64,000 bases of DNA from Paenibacillus taichungensis (GCF_013359905.1 NZ_JABMCC010000118.1:620001-684000); one strand, 5' to 3'. Shown: positions 43,077-52,576, counted from the stretch's first letter. The notes: generated by a model not told the origin, from the sequence alone. Program-made: numbers and translations.

Positions 43077-44152
43077 GATTATTTACGACCCCAGTTTTCA
43101 AATGGCTGATCGGTGTAACAATCATCATTCTGGCTATTGTGTCTTGGCTGCTCATTCAGAACACATTCAACATGAAAGAAACACGCATCTCCATTCCAAC
43201 CTCATATGGACAATTAACGGGTATACTCACACTGCCCAAACAGCATTCAGATAAGGTTGGCCTTGTCGTTTTTGTACATGGTGATGGTCCGATTAATGCC
43301 AGTTATGACGGTGGATACCGACCTTTGTGGGAAAAGCTTGCCATGGCGGGGTATGCCTCCCTCTCGTTGGATAAACCTGGTGTTGGCGGTTCCTCGGGAA
43401 ACTGGCTTGACCAGACCATGGAGGATCGTGCACAGGATGTCTTAACCGCCATTGAATGGGCCAGAAAAGAACCATCTATTGATCAAGATCGAATTGGTTT
43501 GTGGGGTGCCAGCCAGGCTGGATGGGTCATTCCAAACGTTGTGAAACAAGATCCGGATATTGCATTTAGCATTTTGGTTTCCCCCGCCATCAACTGGATT
43601 ACACAGAACAGATACAACACGCAGCAGGAAATGCTCCAGAAGGGATATACCGAGGAAGAGATCACTGCAAGGCAGCTCTATAATGACCAGGTTCTGCAGC
43701 TGATTCGAAACAAGGCCACCTATGATGAATATAAACTCATGGCTAATAAAGACCAACTCATTTCCAAGGAGCGTTGGACGTTTATCGTCAACAATGTGGA
43801 ATCGGATGCCACAGATGGGCTCGTTTCGTTTCAAAGCCCTGTTCATCTCGTGCTTGGAGGTCAAGATATAAATGTCGATGTTCAAGAGACAGAGCGCGTG
43901 TATCGTCAGATGATTCCACAATCACTGCTCAGTGTAACCAAACTACCGGATGCTGATCATTCGATGCTGCCCTCTTCACTGGTGCATTCTACGTTAAAAA
44001 CCTATGCAACCGCCTTGTTCTCGCCACGAAAACTAATGGACGCACAGTATTTGGACGATATCGTTCAATTTTTGAACTCTATTCACGCAGTTGATCAACC
44101 GTTTGTTGCACACATCCGGTTCCCAATCGATTCATTTCTCCTGAAATTCTGA
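43049..44152 (+). CDS. Membrane-anchored alpha/beta hydrolase
   Basis: Hydrolase of 367 residues with one N-terminal membrane helix (about 19-36; WLIGVTIIILAIVSWLLI), so the catalytic domain probably faces outside. The oxyanion segment is VVFVHGDGP. The nucleophile elbow is GLWGASQAGW (GxSxG), and DADHSMLP holds the catalytic His. GTG 43049 follows AGGAGG by 8 bases and overlaps the acetyltransferase end by 28 bp. It resembles dienelactone-hydrolase/peptidase S9-like esterases. The third gene of the MerR operon. Confidence 0.88.
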   Translation: MFKQQPPRLRLFTTPVFKWLIGVTIIILAIVSWLLIQNTFNMKETRISIPTSYGQLTGILTLPKQHSDKVGLVVFVHGDGPINASYDGGYRPLWEKLAMAGYASLSLDKPGVGGSSGNWLDQTMEDRAQDVLTAIEWARKEPSIDQDRIGLWGASQAGWVIPNVVKQDPDIAFSILVSPAINWITQNRYNTQQEMLQKGYTEEEITARQLYNDQVLQLIRNKATYDEYKLMANKDQLISKERWTFIVNNVESDATDGLVSFQSPVHLVLGGQDINVDVQETERVYRQMIPQSLLSVTKLPDADHSMLPSSLVHSTLKTYATALFSPRKLMDAQYLDDIVQFLNSIHAVDQPFVAHIRFPIDSFLLKF

Positions 44153-44390
44153 AGAAAAATGACGCAATTTGATCCGCTCCTTCCCATTCTGATCCAGGTG
44201 AAAAATCAGAACCATATCCAACCATTATATCAAGCCCGGCACACAGGTTAAAGGCATTCAAGAGTTAACTAGATTCATGTTATACATGTGAAGAATTAAG
44301 GTGTTAGCAAACAAGGTTAATCTCTTCATTTTTTTAGCAAAATTGACGATATAATGATAACTGACTTTTTTTGATTTTGTGGAGGAAACC

Positions 44391-44768
44391 ATGGCTATCA
44401 ACCTTAGAAGAGAACCTTTTCGCTATACTTTAAAGGAACCAATAATGTTCGAAATTTTTATTCTCAGCATTAACGGCGCCTCAGCACCACCCAAACCCAT
44501 TCAAGCGGAATTATGCGATATCAGCCGATCGGGCTGTCAGCTTTCATTTCCGTTAAATCTGCATGTGGAGTCCAATAACATCCGAATCGGCATGAACTTG
44601 TTGCTTTTTGAAGACCCCTTGTATTTGGAAGGAACGCTGCGCTGGGGCAAAGAAGAGAATAACCGATGGCACTACGGCGTACAGCTGGAGATCCAGCAAG
44701 GTAATCATGAGCGTCTATCCAGAGAAATGAGAATGCTTGCGGGGCAAGGCAAAATTATGGTGAAGTAA
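44391..44768 (+). CDS. PilZ domain protein (c-di-GMP receptor)
   Basis: Single-domain PilZ protein of 125 residues. Both c-di-GMP-binding motifs are intact: RxxxR (REPFR, residues 7-11) and DxSxxG (DISRSG near 43). LRWGKEENNRWHYGVQLE closes the barrel. It can act as a c-di-GMP reader, perhaps for the cyclase at 21124-22122 among others. ATG 44391 follows GGAGG; the frame is open from 44379. It is monocistronic, with no flagellar or cellulose genes beside it. Confidence 0.9.
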   Translation: MAINLRREPFRYTLKEPIMFEIFILSINGASAPPKPIQAELCDISRSGCQLSFPLNLHVESNNIRIGMNLLLFEDPLYLEGTLRWGKEENNRWHYGVQLEIQQGNHERLSREMRMLAGQGKIMVK

Positions 44769-44796
44769 CCCGGCAAGCACCAACCTAACAAAAAAA

Positions 44797-44823
44797 AACA
44801 GCCCGGTGAACCGGACTGTTTCA
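44797..44823. terminator. Terminator between PilZ and NCS2 genes
   Basis: AAACAGCCCGG pairs with CCGGACTGTTT around TGAA with one mismatch. A run of nine or more A before it gives a T tract for the reverse-strand permease. Confidence 0.88.
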
Positions 44824-44836
44824 ACATTTTAGATAT

Positions 44837-46183
44837 TCAGGCTGCTTTGGTCGCAGTCGTAGTATTGTCCATCTTGGACCAATCCACTGTGGTTTCAAGC
44901 AAAAGTGACACCACAACTCCAATGACAAGCCCATTGCTAATGATCGGAATGAGATACATGGGTAGAGCCTGAAAAGCTTCAGCAGGGATGTTCATTACAG
45001 CAACACCTGTAAGAACCGGCAGTGCCACACGATAGATTGTTTTGGAATTAAAAGTGGTGCCTTCAAGTGTTCTTAGAGCTGTACCAAACATTTGCAAATA
45101 GGCAACAAATAGCACGGCACTCCCTACACTGGGAGGAATTTGTGCGAAAAAGGCTGTCACAGAAGGCGTCAGTCCTAATATACATAACATGCCTGCTCCA
45201 ACAACAAACGCAGCCCGTTTCAGAATACGGGTGCTCTCCAGAAAACCAATCGAAGAGGCAAATAATCCGAACGGCAGCACACCTACACACGCAGATAACA
45301 TGGTGAACAATCCCGTAAGCATGTATGATCGTTTATATTGTTGGCTGGACGTTTGCACTCCATATATTTTTTCGACAGAGCTTAACGTGGTTATGGAGTT
45401 TGTCATATTCACCAGCCCGACAAAAAATGCTGTGATGACAATACCCGGTTCCCACTTCGGCGTCCCCCACGGAAACCAGGAAAACAGGTTTAAATTCTGA
45501 TGACCGGATGCTCCTGCATGCTGTCCAGGGAATACAAAACTGTAGGCAATCCACCCCGTCACGATGCCAATCAGGATGGAGTAGTTACCGAGCTTGCCTT
45601 TTCCCTTAAGCTGGATTAAGGCCACTAGAAACGCTATGGCAACGGACAACGCCGCTACAGGCAGGTTAAAATTGCCGAACTCGGTATATCCTATCATGCC
45701 TTTGAAGAAATTCATGGTCAATTGAATCGTCATCAGAAATAACATCGCACTCTTGACCATTGGTGTGAACAGCTTCTGAAGCACATGCGCTGCTCCAAGT
45801 CCGCCCAGGATCATCATCGTCAGACCCGCTAACAGAAAACCCGCAGCCAATCCTCCCCCGATACGTTCGAAACTCATGCCGGCTGATGAAGCCGAGGCCG
45901 TTAAGCTTAGTGTCAGCCCCCACCATAATCCCGAGGGACCATCCATCACGGCATAACGATGTCCAAAGAACGCCTGTAATATACACACAGCCCCAGTAAG
46001 CAAAAAGGCATGCTGCATCGACGCAGCAATGGCCTCCGGTGAAAGCTGAAAATTATGTCCGATGGATAACGGCACCACCACAGTGTTGGTAAACAGGAAG
46101 AAGAACCACTGAATGCCTGCCAATGCAAGCGATGACGCACCCTTTATATTATTTTGCAAAGATTGCTCTTGATGTCTGTTCAT
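44837..46183 (-). CDS. NCS2 family nucleobase permease (uracil/xanthine type)
   Basis: Membrane symporter of 448 residues with about 12-14 helices. NCS2 signs are ALAGIQWFFFLFTNTVVVPL, the short-strand region MDGPSGLWWG, and NMTNSITTLSSVEKIYGVQT, in which the usual Glu before N-x-x-x is not clear. The substrate is probably a purine or pyrimidine base. Its ATG overlaps the ankyrin gene stop (ATGA), so both are translated together. A LysR gene diverges upstream and is the likely regulator. Confidence 0.88.
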   Translation of the reverse strand: MNRHQEQSLQNNIKGASSLALAGIQWFFFLFTNTVVVPLSIGHNFQLSPEAIAASMQHAFLLTGAVCILQAFFGHRYAVMDGPSGLWWGLTLSLTASASSAGMSFERIGGGLAAGFLLAGLTMMILGGLGAAHVLQKLFTPMVKSAMLFLMTIQLTMNFFKGMIGYTEFGNFNLPVAALSVAIAFLVALIQLKGKGKLGNYSILIGIVTGWIAYSFVFPGQHAGASGHQNLNLFSWFPWGTPKWEPGIVITAFFVGLVNMTNSITTLSSVEKIYGVQTSSQQYKRSYMLTGLFTMLSACVGVLPFGLFASSIGFLESTRILKRAAFVVGAGMLCILGLTPSVTAFFAQIPPSVGSAVLFVAYLQMFGTALRTLEGTTFNSKTIYRVALPVLTGVAVMNIPAEAFQALPMYLIPIISNGLVIGVVVSLLLETTVDWSKMDNTTTATKAA

Positions 46184-46764
46184 GATTGAGTTAACATTCG
46201 CTCCATTTCTTTATAATGATGCCTCTGGGCATGCGCAAGTGCTGTAACTCCGTCCCGGTCAGCAATGAAAGGATCAGCACCATATTGCAAAAGCAATGCT
46301 ACGATCTGCTGATGACGAGTGCCGCCATCCCCCAGAATGACCGCTTCCAGCAAAGCTGTCCAGCCCAGATTGTTGATATGGTTCACATCCACATCCGTGC
46401 ATTTCAGAAGGATCTCCACAATATCGACATGACCTCGATCTGAAGCAGGAATCAGAGCTGTGCCCCCAAACCGATTCGTAATCCGGGTATCAGCACCTGC
46501 TTTTATAGCCAGTTCGACCATTTTTCGCAAACCTTCCGCACTGGCATACAGCAGCATGTTATCCAGTCGTTGATCCTGGATGTTCACATCCGCTCCCGCT
46601 TCAATAAGTGTACTTGCCGTCTCTGGTTTGTTCCCATGTACCGCGGCCATCAGAGGTGTCCGTCCTCGAGCATCCCGGTCATTCACTCCAGTCCCTTGTG
46701 CGATAAACCGCAGCACATCATCCGTATGTCCAGCTTCAGCAGCTGCATGTATTGTTTTCAGCAT
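46180..46764 (-). CDS. Ankyrin-repeat protein
   Basis: Cytoplasmic protein of 194 residues made of about five to six ankyrin repeats, for example ARGRTPLMAAVHGNKPETAS, GADVNIQDQ, GGTALIPASDRGHVDIVEIL and GADPFIADRDGVTALAHA. There is no signal peptide or catalytic domain. It is the first gene of an operon with the nucleobase permease, to which it is joined by a 4-bp overlap. It may bind the permease or a related enzyme, which is inference. ATG 46764 follows GGAGGG by 11 bases; the upstream TTG 46812 is less likely. Confidence 0.9.
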   Translation of the reverse strand: MLKTIHAAAEAGHTDDVLRFIAQGTGVNDRDARGRTPLMAAVHGNKPETASTLIEAGADVNIQDQRLDNMLLYASAEGLRKMVELAIKAGADTRITNRFGGTALIPASDRGHVDIVEILLKCTDVDVNHINNLGWTALLEAVILGDGGTRHQQIVALLLQYGADPFIADRDGVTALAHAQRHHYKEMERMLTQS

Positions 46765-46948
46765 CGCACCTTCACCCTCCAATTTGTCGCCATCCTCACG
46801 GCATATATTCAATACATCATAATCTACATGTGTGATTTGAAGTGTTTAAACCTTATGTATGTTAACATAGGATAATAGTATATTAAAAATACATGTTTTG
46901 TTGGTTTCCCATATGAAAAACATATCGCTGCATATAAGGAGAACACAC

Positions 46949-47842
46949 GTGGATATCAAACAATGTCGCTATTTCATCGCGATTGCCGAGGAGAGACAGA
47001 TCACGGCGGCAGCGCGCAGACTACACATGGCTCAGCCTCCTTTAAGCCAGCAGCTCAAGTTGATGGAAGACGAACTCGGCGTAGCTTTATTTGAACGCAA
47101 AGGACGCAGCATGGAGCTGACACAGGCCGGTCGAAGCTTCTATGATTATGCGGTTACGATGACCAAATACATGGAAGAAGCTGTCATGGAGATGCAGAGC
47201 TTCCGCTATGGTATTCGGGGCAAGTTGTCGCTTGGCATTAATACCATTTCAGATCGTTTGATCCCGCAGGCGCTCCAGCAGTTTCGGACAACACACCCTC
47301 AGGTGACCTATAAAATTCAGCAAAATGAATCTGCACAGCTCTGCCAGCTCTTGGGTGAAGGCAAAATCGAGCTTGCCTGTGTGCGGATGCCTGTCAAAAC
47401 AGAACAATATGAAGTGCTGCATCTACCGCAGGAAGCTCTCTTCTATATTTCCTCCACACCGCTGAAGTCAGCGGATGAGCGTGGGATTTATTTTCAAAAG
47501 TTGGCCGATATCCCTCTCTTGCTTCCTAGCACTGAAGGACTCGGGATGTTCGAACTGATTTTACAGAAATTCCGTGAGCATCACGTGATTCCTTCCATTG
47601 CGGGCGAATGCTCGGATATTAACATGTTGTTGGAACTTGTGCGACTCGGTTTTGCAAGCTCCATCGTGCCCCATACGGTTCTTCAGCTTTATCATGAGCA
47701 TCCGTTTCATATCTATCGTATTCAAGATGCGCAATCTGCCGTAGATTCTGCGCTTGTGTGGCATCGCAATCGTCATCTTTCCAAGCCCGCGCAGCACTTT
47801 GTGCAATTGGTTCAGGAGCTACTGCCTTCAAGCTCGGTATAG
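46949..47842 (+). CDS. LysR-family transcriptional regulator
   Basis: Regulator of 297 residues. The winged HTH (MDIKQCRYFIAIAEERQITA, AARRLHMAQPPLSQQLKLME) fills 1-60, and a periplasmic-binding-like effector domain (about 88-295) follows, similar to CatR/AlsR-type members. GTG 46949 is 7 bases after AAGGAG; upstream ATGs lie in the frame but lack a site. It diverges from the ankyrin-permease operon, about 184 bp away, which is its probable target. A strong terminator follows. Confidence 0.92.
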   Translation: MDIKQCRYFIAIAEERQITAAARRLHMAQPPLSQQLKLMEDELGVALFERKGRSMELTQAGRSFYDYAVTMTKYMEEAVMEMQSFRYGIRGKLSLGINTISDRLIPQALQQFRTTHPQVTYKIQQNESAQLCQLLGEGKIELACVRMPVKTEQYEVLHLPQEALFYISSTPLKSADERGIYFQKLADIPLLLPSTEGLGMFELILQKFREHHVIPSIAGECSDINMLLELVRLGFASSIVPHTVLQLYHEHPFHIYRIQDAQSAVDSALVWHRNRHLSKPAQHFVQLVQELLPSSSV

Positions 47843-47884
47843 TGTCCAGCAGACATCGACCATCAATAATATCGTCCATATACT

Positions 47885-47938
47885 AAAAAGCAGCAGCCTT
47901 GCCGGAATAATTTCATCCGGCAAGACTGCTGCTTTTTG
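47885..47938. terminator. Strong bidirectional terminator
   Basis: AAAAAGCAGCAG then CTTGCCGG pairs with CCGGCAAG then CTGCTGCTTTTT, a 20-bp stem with one internal mismatch. T runs face both strands. It ends the LysR gene and bglP. Confidence 0.93.
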
Positions 47939-47945
47939 ATGTTCG

Positions 47946-49865
47946 TTAAGCTTTTGCCGTGAACAACAATTCTTTTTCCTTAATCGTTGTACGCCCGGCA
48001 GACTCAATCGAATTATATTGATGCATGTTCGTAATGATAACCGGCGTAATCGTTGTGTAACCGGCTTTTTCGATTTCTTCTCTGTCGAATTCCATCAGTA
48101 CATCACCAACGGCAACCTTCGCTCCTGCTTGAACTTTAGGGGAGAAGAATTGACCTTTCAGTTTCACGGTATCAATCCCGATGTGAATCAGCATTTCAGC
48201 GCCGTCATCACTAACGAGACCAATGGCATGTCCACTCTTCGACAACGAGAATACTGTACCGTTAATTGGAGAAACCACACGGCCTTCCGACGGCTGGATG
48301 GCAAAACCTTTACCCATAATCTCTTCCGAGAATGCAGGATCTGGAACTTCACTCAGTGATTTAACTTCACCAGTAATTGGGCTAAATACGTCTTGATCCA
48401 GTGCTTTAGTTTCTTCAACAGCAGTTACTGCGGAAGCAGAAGTCGTTGCTGCTGGTGTTGTAGGCTCAGCAGCTGGCGTTGCTTCAGCCGATTGTGGAGC
48501 ATTGTCTTCTTGGAAACCAAGGATGTACGTCAGTACTGCCGCTGCTACGATGGCAATCAAACCACCAGCCAGAGCGTAGAGTAACGTGCTAATTGCCGGA
48601 CTGATAAATGCTGCAATACTTGGCAGGCCCACTAGACCTGTAAGTACATAAGCTTTAACATTGACGATCCCCATGAATCCACCTGCAACAGCTCCACCGA
48701 TCAGAGCTGCAATAAATGGTTTTTTGAACTTCATATTGATCCCGTACATCGCTGGTTCCGTAATCCCCATGATAGCAGTAAGACCTGTGGAATAAGCAAG
48801 CGATTTCGTTTTACCATTTTTCGATCTAAGACCAACACCAAATGCTGCACCACCTTGTGCCAAGTTAGCAGCAAACATCAGTGGAATAATAAAATCGTAA
48901 CCAAGTGATGTCATCGAACCAACAATGATCGGCAACAGTGCATAGTGCATACCCGTAATGATCAGAAGTGACATCGTACCACCAATTAGGATACTTGCGA
49001 ATATTGACATATTGTCGAACAACCATGAAATACCACCTGACAAACCATTACCGAGCACTGTACCCAATGGTCCAACCGTCATCAAGGTCAAAGGAACCAT
49101 AATTAACAGGGTAACCGTTGGAACAATCAGAAGCTTAAGCGAAGCATGTGTAACACGATCAACCGCTTTCTCTACATAGGAAGCAATCCAGATTGCGAGA
49201 ATAATCGGAATAACCGTAGAAGAATAGGTTGCTGCTATAACCTTAATGCCTACAAATGTGGTGTCACCATTGGCAAGCAAGGCTGTAATCGTCGGATGCA
49301 TAATCCCCGCTGCCAGCGCTGCAGCAATATACATATTGCTACCGAGCTTGCGTGCGGCACTGATCGCCAGAATGATCGGCAGGAAGTAGAATGCACCATC
49401 ACCGATAGCAGATAAGATGATATAAGTTGAACTGGTATCAGACAACCAACCTACAGCTACTAGGATTGCCACGATCCCTTTGATCATACCGGCACCCGTA
49501 ATCGCTGGCAGAATCGGCGTGAATATTCCAGAAATAAAGTCGAACAATGCACTTACTGGATTTCTCTTTTTCTTCTCCCCAGTCGAAGCACTGGTTGATC
49601 CAGCGTCTGCATTCGGGGATTTGGACATGTTGCCTACAAGTGCATTATACACAACAGGCACATCGTTCCCGATAATGACCTGGAATTGTCCGCCATTCTC
49701 CATAACGCCCATAACGCCAGGTGTATTTTTCAGCGTCGCTTTGTCCGCTTTTTTGTTGTCATTCAGGTTAAACCGGAGTCTTGTCATACAGTGTGTGACT
49801 TGATCGATGTTCTCTTCGCCACCAACAAGCTTCAGAATATCCTTGGACAATTGTTGTTTATCCAT
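47946..49865 (-). CDS. bglP: Beta-glucoside PTS transporter, IIBCA fusion
   Basis: Sugar-specific PTS permease of 639 residues that imports and phosphorylates aryl-beta-glucosides such as salicin or arbutin. IIB (about 1-85) has the phosphorylated Cys in THCMTRLRF. IIC (about 105-450) has ten helices and GITEPAMYGINMK. A linker rich in Ala, Thr and Pro leads to IIA (about 495-630), with active His in EMLIHIGIDTVKL. ATG 49865 follows AAGGAG. It is the last gene downstream of licT and has its own RAT/terminator in the 126-bp gap. The order IIB-IIC-IIA is standard for BglP. Confidence 0.95.
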   Translation of the reverse strand: MDKQQLSKDILKLVGGEENIDQVTHCMTRLRFNLNDNKKADKATLKNTPGVMGVMENGGQFQVIIGNDVPVVYNALVGNMSKSPNADAGSTSASTGEKKKRNPVSALFDFISGIFTPILPAITGAGMIKGIVAILVAVGWLSDTSSTYIILSAIGDGAFYFLPIILAISAARKLGSNMYIAAALAAGIMHPTITALLANGDTTFVGIKVIAATYSSTVIPIILAIWIASYVEKAVDRVTHASLKLLIVPTVTLLIMVPLTLMTVGPLGTVLGNGLSGGISWLFDNMSIFASILIGGTMSLLIITGMHYALLPIIVGSMTSLGYDFIIPLMFAANLAQGGAAFGVGLRSKNGKTKSLAYSTGLTAIMGITEPAMYGINMKFKKPFIAALIGGAVAGGFMGIVNVKAYVLTGLVGLPSIAAFISPAISTLLYALAGGLIAIVAAAVLTYILGFQEDNAPQSAEATPAAEPTTPAATTSASAVTAVEETKALDQDVFSPITGEVKSLSEVPDPAFSEEIMGKGFAIQPSEGRVVSPINGTVFSLSKSGHAIGLVSDDGAEMLIHIGIDTVKLKGQFFSPKVQAGAKVAVGDVLMEFDREEIEKAGYTTITPVIITNMHQYNSIESAGRTTIKEKELLFTAKA

Positions 49866-49902
49866 TGTGTTTTGCTCCTTTTATGTGTAATGAAGGTAAA
49901 AA

Positions 49903-49989
49903 AAAACCTAAACACTGAATAATGACAAAGCAGTTTCAGCTTATCATTATTCAACGTTTAGGTTTTGCCTTTTTTGCAGTAACAATCCC
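49903..49989 (-). promoter_or_regulatory. RAT antiterminator and overlapping terminator in front of bglP
   Basis: On the reverse strand the LicT target GGATTGTTACTGC...GGCAAAACC (49961-49988) overlaps the left arm of a long terminator (AAAACCTAAAC... with GTTTAGGTTTT, T run). LicT binding should melt the terminator and allow bglP transcription. It begins 2 bases after the licT stop codon. Confidence 0.92.
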
Positions 49990-49991
49990 AA

Positions 49992-50843
49992 TTATTCAAT
50001 TGTTTGTTCAGTTCTGACAACTCGTTCAATATGAATGGTCAGATATAGGATTTCTTCCTTGGATAAGACCCGGCTATAGATCTTGCGAGTATAGTCGTTA
50101 ATCTTACAAGCACAAGCATGTGCCTCAGGATATTGTTTGCTCACCAGGTCATGAAGCGGATTATCTGCTTCCTTATCTTCAATTGCTGTACCGTGTAGTA
50201 CGCGCTGAGCAAAGAACTTCAAATGTGTCAGGAATCGATAATAACTCAGCGAATCCTCATCCAGCTCAATGACAAAGCTGCGTCGTACAATGTTGAGTAT
50301 ATCTTTTACGATATTCGTAATGCTGATGGTTTCTCTCATCTCACCGTTCATCTGGGCATTGACCAGATGCATTGCGATGAATGCGCATTCGTCTTCAGGA
50401 AGCAGGACACCCAATGTTTCTTCAATAATCTGAAGTGCCTTGAGCCCAATGGCATATTCCTTGCGGTACATGCGCTTGATCTCCCAGAACAATGCGTTAC
50501 GAATCTGCAAGCCTTGACGATGCCGGTCAATGGCAAAATGAATATGATCCGTCAGTGAAATGTAGATGCTCTCATGCAACTTCTCACCTAATACGGTCTC
50601 TGCATAACGGATAATTTCATCCGAGCATTCGACATATTCAACTGGAATATCTGACAGAAGCGTTTTCAGTTTCTGCGATACTTCCTTGCTTTCCAATGAG
50701 AATATTTTTTCGACCAGACTGTCGTCTATCGTTTCACCAGTATGCTTTTTGAAGGCTATGCCCCGTCCCATGACGACCAGTTCGTTTCCTCCTGGATCAA
50801 TCACAGTAACTACATTGTTGTTCAGCACCTTCTCAATTTTCAT
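49992..50843 (-). CDS. licT: BglG/LicT family transcriptional antiterminator
   Basis: RNA-binding antiterminator of 283 residues, clearly orthologous to LicT. The CAT RNA-binding domain (1-58) has IEKVLNNNVVTVIDPGGNEL and GRGIAFKKHTG. PRD1 (about 65-170) has histidines in SLTDHIHFAID and FIAMHLVNAQ. PRD2 (about 175-283) has them in LTHLKFFAQR and LTIHIERVV. BglP-dependent phosphorylation of PRD1 inhibits it, and HPr phosphorylation of PRD2 activates it, in the known family. ATG 50843 follows AAGGTGATG. It has its own promoter and RAT, so it can control itself. Confidence 0.96.
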   Translation of the reverse strand: MKIEKVLNNNVVTVIDPGGNELVVMGRGIAFKKHTGETIDDSLVEKIFSLESKEVSQKLKTLLSDIPVEYVECSDEIIRYAETVLGEKLHESIYISLTDHIHFAIDRHRQGLQIRNALFWEIKRMYRKEYAIGLKALQIIEETLGVLLPEDECAFIAMHLVNAQMNGEMRETISITNIVKDILNIVRRSFVIELDEDSLSYYRFLTHLKFFAQRVLHGTAIEDKEADNPLHDLVSKQYPEAHACACKINDYTRKIYSRVLSKEEILYLTIHIERVVRTEQTIE

Positions 50844-50875
50844 TTCTTCACATCACCTTGCACCGTCAAAGTAGT

Positions 50876-50949
50876 AAAAGGCAAAACCAAAGCTGGTCAT
50901 GAAACACATGCCCCGCTTCTGGTTTTGCCTGATTGAACAGTAACAATCC
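50876..50949 (-). promoter_or_regulatory. RAT antiterminator and terminator in front of licT
   Basis: Reverse-strand GGATTGTTACTG...CAGGCAAAACC (50921-50949) overlaps the terminator stem AGGCAAAACC with GGTTTTGCCTTTT. LicT should antiterminate its own transcript. Confidence 0.9.
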
Positions 50950-50971
50950 AGTATTCATTAGCCTTAGGCCT

Positions 50972-51022
50972 ATCTTACCATATAATTATCCATCTGACAA
51001 TGTTTTTGTGAAAGCGGTTAAT
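50972..51022 (-). promoter_or_regulatory. licT promoter with cre-like site
   Basis: Reverse-strand -35 TTGTCA (50995-51000) and -10 TAAGAT (50972-50977) are 17 bp apart. The transcript would start just before the RAT. Next to the -35 lies TGAAAGCGGTTAAT (51009-51022), which fits the CcpA cre consensus at 12 of 14 positions. Confidence 0.72.
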
Positions 51023-51077
51023 GTGCTTGAATATGACACAAGAAGATGCTGCCCACATATGTCTTTGGAACTAGAAA

Positions 51078-52502
51078 TTAATGGTTGTCGGATTTTAGAC
51101 TTGCGCCGTTTGTACCAATAACTTCTTTGTACCAATGGAATGATTTTTTCTTGTAACGATCCAGGGTACCTGATCCGTCATTGTTACGATCCACATAGAT
51201 GAAGCCATAGCGTTTCTTCATCTCTGCTGTGGATGCACTCACCAGATCGATGCAGCCCCATGAGGTATAACCCATGACTTCAACGCCGTCTTCAATCGCT
51301 TCGCCTACTTGTACCAAGTGATCATTCAGGTACTGAATCCGGTAATCATCATTCACCGTTTTATTGCCATTTTCGTCAGTGACTAGCTCATCGGCTGCAC
51401 CCAAACCATTTTCGACAATAAACAATGGTTTTTGATAACGATCCCAGTATTTATTGAGCGTTACGCGCAGGCCTTGCGGGTCAATCTGCCAGCCCCATTC
51501 ACTTGCTTTGAGGTAAGGGTTCTGTACACCTGCAAACAGATTCCCTTTGCCTTCAACACGTTTCTGTGGGTCACCTGTCTCACAAATACTTACATAGTAA
51601 CTGAACGAGATGAAGTCCACCGTATGTTTCAGAATTTCAGCATCGCCATCTTCAAACTTGATGTTGATATTATTCGCTTTGAAGTAACGATTGATGTATT
51701 TCGGATAATAGCCACGTGCATGAATATCGGCAAAGATGTCATTCCGCTGTTCTGCATGCATTGCAGCTACCACATCATCCGGATTTGGTGTCAATGGATA
51801 GGTTGGCATACTGAGTACCATACAGCCAATTTTCGCTTCAGGCATAATCTCATGACCCAGTTTTACTGCCAGCGCACTTGCCACCAGCTCATGGTGGATT
51901 GCTTGGTACAGATCCTGTTTGGACAGTTCCGCTTTTGGTGTAAAGATGCCGCCACTCATGAATGGTTCTTCCAGAATGGAGTTAATTTCATTAAACGTCA
52001 GCCAGTATTTTACTTTGCCTTTGAAACGGTTAAACAAGACGGTTACATAACGCTCGTAGAAATCAATCATTTTCCGGTTAACCCAGCCGTCATACGTTTT
52101 GGACAAATGCAGCGGTGTCTCATAATGAGAAATCGTTACGAGGGGTTCAATCCCGTATTTGTGGCACTCGTCAAACAGGTCATCATAGAACTGCAGACCT
52201 TTTTCATTTGGCTCCAATTCATCACCTTTAGGGAAAATACGGGACCAGGCAATGGATGTACGGAATACTTTGAAGCCCATTTCAGCAAACAACTTAACAT
52301 CCTCTTTGTAACGGTTGTAGAAATCGATACCGATCAATTTCAGGTTATCCTCTGTCGGTCCTTCCGTTCTTGGCGTCGTAATCCCATGGGGCATTACATC
52401 CTGAACAGACAGGCCTTTGCCATCTGTATTGTAGGCTCCTTCGAGCTGATTGGCTGCGACTGCGCCGCCCCATAGAAAATCCTTCGGAAATGGTGTCGTC
52501 AT
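51078..52502 (-). CDS. bglH: 6-phospho-beta-glucosidase (GH1), first copy
   Basis: Cytoplasmic GH1 enzyme of 474 residues that splits the phosphorylated beta-glucoside delivered by BglP. Signs are FPKDFLWGGAVAANQLEGAY, the acid/base Glu in YWLTFNEINSI, and the nucleophile Glu in PLFIVENGLGA. C-terminal residues SFHWYKEVI are typical. ATG 52502 is preferred, with GAGG about 10 bases upstream; ATG 52511 is too near it. It has its own RAT leader. The licT gene follows 234 bp downstream. Confidence 0.95.
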   Translation of the reverse strand: MTTPFPKDFLWGGAVAANQLEGAYNTDGKGLSVQDVMPHGITTPRTEGPTEDNLKLIGIDFYNRYKEDVKLFAEMGFKVFRTSIAWSRIFPKGDELEPNEKGLQFYDDLFDECHKYGIEPLVTISHYETPLHLSKTYDGWVNRKMIDFYERYVTVLFNRFKGKVKYWLTFNEINSILEEPFMSGGIFTPKAELSKQDLYQAIHHELVASALAVKLGHEIMPEAKIGCMVLSMPTYPLTPNPDDVVAAMHAEQRNDIFADIHARGYYPKYINRYFKANNINIKFEDGDAEILKHTVDFISFSYYVSICETGDPQKRVEGKGNLFAGVQNPYLKASEWGWQIDPQGLRVTLNKYWDRYQKPLFIVENGLGAADELVTDENGNKTVNDDYRIQYLNDHLVQVGEAIEDGVEVMGYTSWGCIDLVSASTAEMKKRYGFIYVDRNNDGSGTLDRYKKKSFHWYKEVIGTNGASLKSDNH

Positions 52503-52576
52503 ATCTGTCATTCCTCTCTGGTTACGTTGTACTCATTCTTTGTTAAAACGGTTGACCCTATGCCCGTGAACACATC

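Noticed and set aside
51432..52475. Long open frame (347 codons) on the forward strand opposite bglH
   Set aside because: It is antisense to a GH1 gene with intact catalytic motifs; composition is Cys/Phe/Ile-rich and it lacks a ribosome site.
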